A DNA stretch of 46,124 bases, from contig CAJMMS010000010.1 of NCBI GenBank assembly GCA_905214675.1, positions 1 through 46,124 on the forward strand, given 5' to 3'. Made by a program: the position numbers and the translations under genes. Every line of letters begins with the position of its first letter. Positions within the stretch are counted from its first letter, which is position 1. Under the pieces are notes generated by a model. That model had not been told where the DNA came from, ran no database searches, and saw only the letters and a program-made list of their open reading frames with translations. Origin of the DNA: an uncultured bacterium (GTDB lineage Bacteria; Bacillota; Clostridia; Lachnospirales; Lachnospiraceae). Of this stretch, positions 16,230-23,240 are shown piece after piece.

Positions 16230-17225
16230 TTATTTAGCCAGACACTGTACTGCTGTGATCGCTACAACACCTACGATATCTTCTGCAGAGCATCCTCTGG
16301 ACAGGTCGTTGACCGGTGCTGCGATACCCTGTGTGATTGGTCCGTAAGCTTCTGCTTTTGCCAGTCTCTGTGTCAGTTTGTATCCGATGTTTCCTGCATC
16401 CAGATCCGGGAAGATCAGTACGTTTGCTTTGCCTGCGATGTCGCTGCCCGGTGCTTTGGAAGCTCCTACGCTCGGAACGATCGCTGCATCCAGCTGGAAC
16501 TCTCCGTCCAGTTTCAGATCCGGATACTGCTCTTTTGCAAGTCTGGTAGCTTCTACGACTTTGTCAACATCTGCATGTTTTGCACTGCCTTTTGTAGAAT
16601 GAGAAAGCATTGCTACGATCGGCTCTTTTTCTACCAGCAGTTCGAAAGAATCTGCGGAAGATCCTGCGATTGCAGCCAGCTCTTCCGGATTCGGGTTCTG
16701 GTTCAGACCGGAGTCTGCAAAGATGAAGGTACCGTCTGCACCGTATTCGCAGTTCGGAACTACCATCAGGAAGAATGCGGATACCAGTTTTGTACCCGGT
16801 TTTGTTTTCAGGATCTGCAGACATGGACGCAGTGTATCAGCGGTAGAGTGGCAAGCTCCGGATACCATACCGTCTGCATCGCCCATTTTTACCATCATTA
16901 CACCGTAGTACAGATACTGGTTTAACAGGATTTCTTTTGCCTGTTCCGGTGTCATGCCTTTTTTCTGACGCAGTTCAACCAGTTTGTCGATGTAAGCCTG
17001 TGTTCTGTCGGAGGTAGCCGGGTCAACAACTACGGCTCCTGTCAGGTCCAGTCCTTCGCTTCCTTTTTTCACTGCTTCTTCGCTTCCGACCAGAATGATC
17101 TTTGCGATACCCTCTTTCAGGATCTGTGCTGCTGCTTCATATGTTCTGCGATCCTCGGTTTCCGGTAATACGATCGTTTTGTTTGCTGCTTTTGCTCTTT
17201 CTTTGATTACGTCAATAAATCCCAT
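16230..17225 (-). CDS. pta: Phosphate acetyltransferase
   Basis: Pta converts acetyl-CoA and phosphate to acetyl-phosphate for AckA. The 331-residue length is that of the short, single-domain enzyme typical of Firmicutes. Motifs include DGMVSGACHSTADTLRPCLQ, VGASKAPGSDIAGKANVLIF and the C-terminal GPITQGIAAPVNDLSRGCS. The ATG follows AAAGGAG. A good promoter lies about 90 bases upstream in the region shared with the divergent tmcAL. Confidence 0.98.
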   Translation of the reverse strand: MGFIDVIKERAKAANKTIVLPETEDRRTYEAAAQILKEGIAKIILVGSEEAVKKGSEGLDLTGAVVVDPATSDRTQAYIDKLVELRQKKGMTPEQAKEILLNQYLYYGVMMVKMGDADGMVSGACHSTADTLRPCLQILKTKPGTKLVSAFFLMVVPNCEYGADGTFIFADSGLNQNPNPEELAAIAGSSADSFELLVEKEPIVAMLSHSTKGSAKHADVDKVVEATRLAKEQYPDLKLDGEFQLDAAIVPSVGASKAPGSDIAGKANVLIFPDLDAGNIGYKLTQRLAKAEAYGPITQGIAAPVNDLSRGCSAEDIVGVVAITAVQCLAK

Positions 17226-17316
17226 GATTTCTGACTCCTTTCAGTAATTTCAATTCACAGTCTGTAATTTCACAGAGTCCAACTGCCGCTTCCCCTTACC
17301 GACTGCGTTTGCTTTC

Positions 17317-17345
17317 ATTATATCGCCTGATTGTGGTATTTTCAA
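17317..17345 (-). promoter_or_regulatory. SigA-type promoter of pta-ackA
   Basis: Minus-strand TTGAAA (17345-17340), 17-base spacer, TATAAT (17322-17317). The leader to the pta ATG is about 85 bases and contains partly repeated segments (CTGTGAAATT and CTGTGAATT) of unknown meaning. No CRE (catabolite) site was recognised. Confidence 0.85.
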
Positions 17346-17432
17346 CCAGAAATATGTATCTTTTTACAAACAAATCTTAATCGTTCGTACTGTTCCCATA
17401 AAATTTTCACAAATTTGATGAGCTTTTCTCTC

Positions 17433-17461
17433 TTTACCCGGGGGCTGCTTCATGCTATAGT
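17433..17461 (+). promoter_or_regulatory. Possible promoter of tmcAL
   Basis: TTTACC (17433-17438), 17-base spacer, TATAGT (17456-17461), 32 bases before the tmcAL ATG. The -35 box is a weak match. The 110 bases between this and the pta promoter hold nothing else that I recognise. Confidence 0.45.
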
Positions 17462-17493
17462 TAGCAATCATAAGTTCAAGGAGCGATATTACC

Positions 17494-18738
17494 ATGAAAA
17501 CCATCAGCATCATTGCCGAATACAATCCTTTTCACAACGGCCATGCCTGGCAGATCGCGGAGGCGAAACGCCGCACCGGTGCAGACTTTGTCCTGGTCGT
17601 GATGTCCGGAGATTTTGTCCAGAGGGGGGCACCTGCCGTTCTCGATAAATTTTCCCGCACAACCATGGCTCTGCTTGGCGGAGCAGACCTGGTGATCGAG
17701 CTTCCGGCCCGCTACGCAGCCGGCAGTGCCGAATATTTTGCAAGGGGTGCCTGCTCGCTTCTTGCCTCCCTGAATGTAACTGATACGCTCTGTTTTGGAT
17801 GTGAGACCGAAGATCCGGCTGCTTTTGCATCGCTTTCTTCGCTTCTTGCATACGAACCAAAAGCCTTCGGAACATATCTCAGACAATATCTCGCTGCCGG
17901 AAATTCCTATCCGAAAGCAAGACTGCTGGCACTTGAAGACTATTTTTCTTGTGATCATAATTTTTCAAAAAATCCAGAAAGTTCCGACAATTTCCTGTTG
18001 TTCGAAACAGCGGCCGAACTGCTCTCCTCCCCGAATAATACGCTGGGACTGGAGTATCTGATCGCCCTTCGGCGTCTTGGTGCTTCCTTTGATTTCCTGC
18101 CGATCCGGCGTCAGGGTGCTTCGTATCACAGTTCCCTGCCTGAGGGAAACTTTGCTTCCGCCACGGCGATCCGCAAAGATCCGTCCCTTGCCTGCGAGTA
18201 TATGCCCGATGCCTGCCGGGAAATCTTTGAGAATGCCATTTCCGCCCGGCTACTTCATGCCGCCGATGATTACTCGGATCTTCTACACTATGCCCTTCTG
18301 ATGCAGAATGATTACACGTCTTTTCTGGACGTAAACGCCGATCTGTCAGACCGCATCCGCAAACTGCTGCCGCAGTATGAGACATTTTCTTCGTTTGTGA
18401 GTCTTTTAAAAGCCAAACAGGTCACAGAAGCCCGCATCCGCCGCAGTCTGCTTCATATTCTGCTCGGCATCCGAAAAAAAAAGCTGCCGGAAGACCGTTT
18501 TGCCGGCCTTTCTTATGCAAGGGTGCTCGGTTTTCGTCAGAGTGCACGGCCGCTTTTCAAAGAGATCAAAAAAAGAAGCTCCATCCCACTGCTGACAAAA
18601 GCCGCAGATGCGAAAAAGCTTCTCTCACCCTCCGAACTGGAAGAATTTTTGTTAAATGTGCGGGCCAGTGACCTCTATCACATCACTGACCCATGCGGCG
18701 GTTACAACGAATACCGCACGCAGATCATCCGCATTTAA
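17494..18738 (+). CDS. tmcAL: tRNA(Met) cytidine acetate ligase TmcAL
   Basis: TmcAL (YlbM family, formerly DUF795) activates acetate with ATP to acetyl-AMP and forms N4-acetylcytidine at the wobble position of elongator tRNA-Met. The 414-residue protein has the nucleotidyltransferase N-terminus IAEYNPFHNGHAWQIAEAKR with the HxGH-type motif, then VMSGDFVQRGAPAVLDKF and GADLVIELPARYAAGSAEYF, and a helical C-terminal half. It has AAGGAG before the ATG. It is divergent from pta-ackA, which make acetate, its substrate; it is the first plus-strand gene in the window and stands alone. Confidence 0.94.
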   Translation: MKTISIIAEYNPFHNGHAWQIAEAKRRTGADFVLVVMSGDFVQRGAPAVLDKFSRTTMALLGGADLVIELPARYAAGSAEYFARGACSLLASLNVTDTLCFGCETEDPAAFASLSSLLAYEPKAFGTYLRQYLAAGNSYPKARLLALEDYFSCDHNFSKNPESSDNFLLFETAAELLSSPNNTLGLEYLIALRRLGASFDFLPIRRQGASYHSSLPEGNFASATAIRKDPSLACEYMPDACREIFENAISARLLHAADDYSDLLHYALLMQNDYTSFLDVNADLSDRIRKLLPQYETFSSFVSLLKAKQVTEARIRRSLLHILLGIRKKKLPEDRFAGLSYARVLGFRQSARPLFKEIKKRSSIPLLTKAADAKKLLSPSELEEFLLNVRASDLYHITDPCGGYNEYRTQIIRI

Positions 18739-18739
18739 A

Positions 18740-20083
18740 TCACTCGATCAGGCTGCTCCTCTGCCATTTACCGCTTAAGTAGCGTACAAAACCGATCGCA
18801 AAACCGATGCCCCAGCCGATCGGGATCGACCACCAGATGGCTTTCGCACCGAGCATACCGGACATGCTGTAGGCAAGGATCACGCGGGAACTCAAGTTGA
18901 TCAGTGTGACCATCAGAAACCAGAGGATATCCCCTGCTCCACGCAGCACGCCGGTACAGGTATTCATGATACCCATCAGGGCATAGAACAGACCGACCAC
19001 GCGGAGGTACTCGATGCCGGTGGCGATTGCCGCCTGATTGGAACTGCTGTCCATAAACAGTCCGACAAACACTTTTGCATACACAAGAAGGATCCCCGTC
19101 ACGATCGCACCGATCACGGCACTCATCAGAAGTCCGGCACGGAATCCTTCTTTCACCCGCTCCGGTTTCTTACCGCCGATATTCTGAGCCGTAAAGGTCG
19201 AAACGGCATTGCCGACGTTTACCATCGGCAGGATCGCGATGCTGTCGATCTTCGTTGCCGCCGCATAACCTGCCATCACGGCTTCTCCGTAACCGTTCAC
19301 CAGTCTCTGCACCAGGAAAATACCGATCGATACCATCGACTGCTGCAGCATGGACGGAACCGCCACATTGCAGACGATCTCAAAAATATGCAGATCAAAA
19401 AGCCTGCTTTTTTCTTCTGTTTTCATTTTCCGCATACGAGTGCGAAGCCACAGAAACGAAACGACCACGGAAATCGCCTGCGAAATGTCGGTTGCCAGTG
19501 CTGCTCCGGCTACGCCCATCTTCAGCTTTGTCACAAAATACAGATCCAGGACAATGTTGCAGATGGAAGACAGCGCCAGAAAGACAAGCGGTGACTTCGA
19601 ATCCCCGATTGCATTGAACGATGCCGTCAGCATGTTGTAAAGGAACAGAAAGATAAGACCACAGAAATAAATCTTCAGATAAAGAGATGCATCCGAAAAG
19701 ATCTTCTGCGGAGTCTGCATAAACCGCAGGATCGCGTCCGTCCCGAAAATTCCGACCAGCATCAGACACAGTGCGATCACAAAAGAGGCCAAAAGCACCG
19801 TCTGGATCGCTGTTTTCATTTCTCCATACCGTTTTGCCCCGAAATACTGGGAGATCACGACCGAAGAGCCGATGCTCAGTCCCGTGGCGATCGCCACAAA
19901 GAGAAACGTAATCGAAGCAGATGCACCGACGGCTGCCAGTGCATCTGCTCCCACATAATTTCCCACAATGATAGAATCAATAATATTATAAAGCTGCTGA
20001 AAAAGATTTCCGAGCACCATCGGCACCGCAAAGAAAAACAGTGTCTTCCCCGGATTTCCTTTTGTCATATCCTTTGCCATCAT
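18740..20083 (-). CDS. MATE family multidrug/cation efflux transporter
   Basis: The 447-residue protein has about 12 hydrophobic helices and typical MATE features: PMVLGNLFQQLYNIIDSIIV in helix 1, NYVGADALAAVGASASI after it, and the repeated half starting near residue 230 (AVPSMLQQSMVSIG). MATE proteins export drugs or metabolites by Na+ or H+ antiport; substrate is unknown. Two adjacent ATGs follow AGGTGG; the second (at 20080) has better spacing. It lies 21 bases after the DUF711 gene and ends 1 base from the convergent tmcAL end, with no terminator between. Confidence 0.92.
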   Translation of the reverse strand: MMAKDMTKGNPGKTLFFFAVPMVLGNLFQQLYNIIDSIIVGNYVGADALAAVGASASITFLFVAIATGLSIGSSVVISQYFGAKRYGEMKTAIQTVLLASFVIALCLMLVGIFGTDAILRFMQTPQKIFSDASLYLKIYFCGLIFLFLYNMLTASFNAIGDSKSPLVFLALSSICNIVLDLYFVTKLKMGVAGAALATDISQAISVVVSFLWLRTRMRKMKTEEKSRLFDLHIFEIVCNVAVPSMLQQSMVSIGIFLVQRLVNGYGEAVMAGYAAATKIDSIAILPMVNVGNAVSTFTAQNIGGKKPERVKEGFRAGLLMSAVIGAIVTGILLVYAKVFVGLFMDSSSNQAAIATGIEYLRVVGLFYALMGIMNTCTGVLRGAGDILWFLMVTLINLSSRVILAYSMSGMLGAKAIWWSIPIGWGIGFAIGFVRYLSGKWQRSSLIE

Positions 20084-20104
20084 TCCACCTTTGTGCTTTC
20101 TGTT

Positions 20105-21469
20105 TTAGTTTTTAAAGCTGTGGATCGGTGCCGGGATACGTCCGCTTCTGGATACAAACGCTTCACAGGAGAAGGAATTGACCGGCATAACCGGAGCATA
20201 TCCGAGAAGTCCTCCGAACTCTACCATATCTCCCACGTCTTTTCCGATAACCGGGATCACACGCACTGCCGTTGTTTTCTGGTTGACCATACCGATCGCC
20301 ATCTCATCTGCGATAATACCGGAGATGGTCGCTTCGCTTGTCTTTCCCGGAATGGCGATCATGTCAAGACCGACGGAGCATACGCAGGTCATTGCTTCCA
20401 GTTTTTCCAGTGTCAGTGCACCGGCTTCTACGGCATCGATCATACCCTGGTCTTCGCTGACCGGAATAAACGCTCCGCTTAAGCCGCCGACATAAGAGGA
20501 TGCCATGACACCACCCTTTTTCACCTGATCGTTCAGAAGCGCCAGTGCTGCCGTTGTACCCGGTGCACCTGCGTGTTCCAGACCGATCTCACAGAGAATA
20601 TCTGCGACACTGTCTCCGATCGCCGGAGTCGGTGCCAGCGAAAGATCGATGATGCCAAATGGGATGCCAAGTCTTCTGGACGCTTCCTGTGCAACCAACT
20701 GGCCTACACGCGTAACCTTAAATGCCGTCTTTTTGATCGTCTCGCACAGTACTTCAAAGCTCTCGCCGCGTACCTGCTCCAGAGCCGTTTTTACAACACC
20801 AGGGCCGCTGACACCGACGTTGATGATTGCATCGGCCTCAGTCACACCATGGAATGCTCCTGCCATAAACGGGTTGTCATCCGGTGCATTACAGAATACA
20901 ACCAGTTTTGCACAGCCAAGGGAATCCTGTTCTCTTGTATATTCTGCCGCCTGTTTTACGATCTTGCCCATCAGACGTACAGCGTCCATGTTGATGCCGC
21001 ATTTTGTGGAACCGACATTAACGGAACTGCATACACGCTCGGTAACGGAAAGTGCTTCCGGAATGGAACGGATCAGGTTTTCATCACTCTTTGTCATTCC
21101 CTTTGATACCAACGCAGAATAGCCACCGATAAAATTGACGCCAACTTCCTTTGCTGCACGGTCGAGTGTCTTTGCAATGCTCACATAATCTTCCGGGCTT
21201 TTACATGCCTTGCCGCCGACCAGAGCGATCGGTGTGATGGAGATTCGTTTGTTGACGATCGGGATGCCATATTCTCTTTCGATCTGCTGACCGGTCGCTA
21301 CCAGATCCTTTGCAACGGTCGTGATCTTGCGGTAAATATTTTCATTTAATACTTCCAGGTCTGCATCAACACAATCCAGCAGGCTGATACCGAGCGTAAT
21401 CGTACGAACATCCAGGTTCTCCTGGGTGATCATCTTATTTGTCTCGTTTACTTCAAACATATTAATCAT
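20105..21469 (-). CDS. PFL-like/DUF711 (UPF0210) family protein
   Basis: The 454-residue product starts MINMFEVNETNKMITQENLD and has the family segments VGGKACKSPEDYVSIAKTLD, GGYSALVSKGM and FIPVSEDQGMIDAVEAGALT. The DUF711 family has a fold related to glycyl-radical enzymes such as pyruvate formate-lyase but no glycyl-radical signature or activase-type partner is present here. Its biochemical role is unknown. Across Firmicutes it is nearly always paired with the small ACT-domain protein, here 26 bases upstream, suggesting amino-acid-controlled activity. Confidence 0.9.
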   Translation of the reverse strand: MINMFEVNETNKMITQENLDVRTITLGISLLDCVDADLEVLNENIYRKITTVAKDLVATGQQIEREYGIPIVNKRISITPIALVGGKACKSPEDYVSIAKTLDRAAKEVGVNFIGGYSALVSKGMTKSDENLIRSIPEALSVTERVCSSVNVGSTKCGINMDAVRLMGKIVKQAAEYTREQDSLGCAKLVVFCNAPDDNPFMAGAFHGVTEADAIINVGVSGPGVVKTALEQVRGESFEVLCETIKKTAFKVTRVGQLVAQEASRRLGIPFGIIDLSLAPTPAIGDSVADILCEIGLEHAGAPGTTAALALLNDQVKKGGVMASSYVGGLSGAFIPVSEDQGMIDAVEAGALTLEKLEAMTCVCSVGLDMIAIPGKTSEATISGIIADEMAIGMVNQKTTAVRVIPVIGKDVGDMVEFGGLLGYAPVMPVNSFSCEAFVSRSGRIPAPIHSFKN

Positions 21470-21495
21470 AATCGCTGTCCTCTTTCCGTCACGGT

Positions 21496-21768
21496 TTAAA
21501 TACGATGCATCTTATTGAAAATATCTTCGTGCTGGCAGCGGATGGTCAGTCCCATCTCATTTCCAAGCTCTTCCAATCCTTTTGCCAGATCTGCAAATGG
21601 TTTCTCTGACTGGTTTGCATCTGTGATCATCATCATGTTAAAAAATCCCTGCACGATGGTCTGTGAAATATCCAAAATATTTACATTGTTCTCTGCCAGA
21701 TAAGTGCAGACTTTTGCGATGATACCTACGGTGTCTTTTCCTACTACGGTTATAACGGTACGTTTCAT
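21496..21768 (-). CDS. ACT domain-containing protein (UPF0237)
   Basis: This 90-residue protein is a single ACT domain (KRTVITVVGKDTVGIIAKVC, then LDISQTIVQGFFNMMMITD). ACT domains bind amino acids or other small ligands. It lies immediately upstream of the DUF711 gene, the conserved pair, and probably senses a ligand for it or forms a complex with it; the ligand is not known. A stretch with GTCTG/CAGAC and CCCTTT/AAAGGG palindromes separates it from the preceding WalJ-like gene. Confidence 0.92.
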   Translation of the reverse strand: MKRTVITVVGKDTVGIIAKVCTYLAENNVNILDISQTIVQGFFNMMMITDANQSEKPFADLAKGLEELGNEMGLTIRCQHEDIFNKMHRI

Positions 21769-21810
21769 TTTATCTTCCTTTCTGTCTGATATGCAGACTC
21801 CGCCCGCCCT

Positions 21811-22608
21811 TTAAAGGGCATAGAGCGGTGATATATGATCCCTTGCTGCCACTGCGATCGGGAAATCGCCGGCCTTGTAAGGATTATCACCCAATGTAAC
21901 TTCCGCACATACGGTCTCGTAAGCCAGTGCCTCGTAATTATTCTCCCTGCTTAAGTGTCCAAGCAGAATGGTCTTGATCCTGTCATTTAAAATCTCACAG
22001 AGCAGACGGCCTGCATTTTCATTGGACAGATGCCCTCTGTTTCCAAGGATCCTCTGTTTCAGATAATAAGGATAACTGCCGACCTGCAGCATATGTATAT
22101 CGTGATTGGATTCGAGCAGCACACCATCTAAATCTTTGAGATGGGAAACGATCTGCTCATCGTAATATCCAAGGTCTGTCACAACGGCAACGGATTTCTC
22201 TTTGTTGTCCAGCCGATAGGCTACCGGCTCGGCCGCATCGTGCGATATGGCAAACGGCTCCACCTCCAGATCTTGGATCTGAAACTTCTCATCTGCCCGG
22301 ATCGTATGAAACAGATCCTCATCAATCGTTCCAAGACTGGTACTGCTTTTAATCCCCTCGATCGTACCTGCCGTCGCATAGATCGGTATATGATACTTTC
22401 TGGACATCACGCCCAGCCCTTTGATATGATCGGAATGTTCATGTGTGATCAGAATCCCTTTCAGTTCTTCCGGCTTCCGGTCGATCTCATGCAGTCCATC
22501 CACGATCCGTTTTCTGCTGATCCCGGTATCAACCAGAACAGAAGCCTGCTCAGAGCCCACATAAATGCAGTTTCCGCTACTTCCGCTTGCTATACTACAA
22601 AAATCCAT
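21811..22608 (-). CDS. WalJ/YycJ-like metallo-beta-lactamase-fold hydrolase
   Basis: The 265-residue protein begins MDFCSIASGSSGNCIYVGSE and has the binuclear-metal motif THEHSDHIKGLG, then Asp/His ligands in ESNHDIHMLQVG and LGHLSREN. YycJ/WalJ proteins in Bacillus and streptococci act in cell division and DNA repair coordination, often beside walKR; here no walKR is present and the gene instead overlaps coaE by 14 bases. A nuclease role is plausible from the family but not shown. Confidence 0.9.
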   Translation of the reverse strand: MDFCSIASGSSGNCIYVGSEQASVLVDTGISRKRIVDGLHEIDRKPEELKGILITHEHSDHIKGLGVMSRKYHIPIYATAGTIEGIKSSTSLGTIDEDLFHTIRADEKFQIQDLEVEPFAISHDAAEPVAYRLDNKEKSVAVVTDLGYYDEQIVSHLKDLDGVLLESNHDIHMLQVGSYPYYLKQRILGNRGHLSNENAGRLLCEILNDRIKTILLGHLSRENNYEALAYETVCAEVTLGDNPYKAGDFPIAVAARDHISPLYAL

Positions 22609-23200
22609 GTTCTTTCAATCCCCTGTCCATTTGTTCAAATGTATTTTCTACAAAATCGCTGCTGTTGTCAACCACAAATTGACAGGACTTTCGAAATACG
22701 CTGTCTTTTTGCTGATTTTTCAAAATATCATCAATTTTACGGTCACTGTATCCCCGGCTCTGTTTCAGGCGTACACGACGCACTGCATCATCTACATAAA
22801 TATACCAGATCTCATCACAGATCTCCTCATAATGTTCTTCTAAGAGCAGGGCTGCTTCTACAACTACGAAGGGTACTTTTTCTGTCTGTTTTTCCATCAG
22901 AACTGTATTTTTGATAAACTCTTTTACCGCCGGATGAACAATCGCATTTAACATGGCAAGCTTTTCTCTGTCTGCAAATACGATCGCTCCCAGCTTTTTC
23001 CGGTCGATCTTCTGATCTTCTGCCAGAATCTCCTCCCCAAAACAGGCAAGGATCTGCTGATAACAGGCAGTATCCGGTTCCATCACCAGATGACCGACCT
23101 GATCAGCCTGAATGACTTTGGCTCTGTATTTTTCCTCCAGATAGGCAAGGATCGTACTTTTCCCCGCCCCTACCTGTCCGGTAATCCCAAGTACTTTCAT
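22595..23200 (-). CDS. coaE: Dephospho-CoA kinase
   Basis: CoaE phosphorylates the 3'-OH of dephospho-CoA, the last step of coenzyme A synthesis. The protein begins MKVLGITGQVGAGKSTILAY with a P-loop at GQVGAGKST; DQVGHLVMEPDTACYQQI and VVEAALLLEEHYEEICDEIW are family segments. I chose the ATG at 23200 (201 residues) because family members start at this point; a GTG eight codons upstream has a weak AGGA site and cannot be excluded. It lies next to polA, a common Firmicutes neighbourhood. Confidence 0.95.
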   Translation of the reverse strand: MKVLGITGQVGAGKSTILAYLEEKYRAKVIQADQVGHLVMEPDTACYQQILACFGEEILAEDQKIDRKKLGAIVFADREKLAMLNAIVHPAVKEFIKNTVLMEKQTEKVPFVVVEAALLLEEHYEEICDEIWYIYVDDAVRRVRLKQSRGYSDRKIDDILKNQQKDSVFRKSCQFVVDNSSDFVENTFEQMDRGLKEHGFL

Positions 23201-23240
23201 ATATTTATAACCTGCTTTCTGCACTTTTACGGTTTCCTGG

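Noticed and set aside
21797..21825. CCCTTTAAAGGG palindrome as terminator of the WalJ-like gene
   Set aside because: It has no loop, overlaps the stop codon and is not followed by a T-run.
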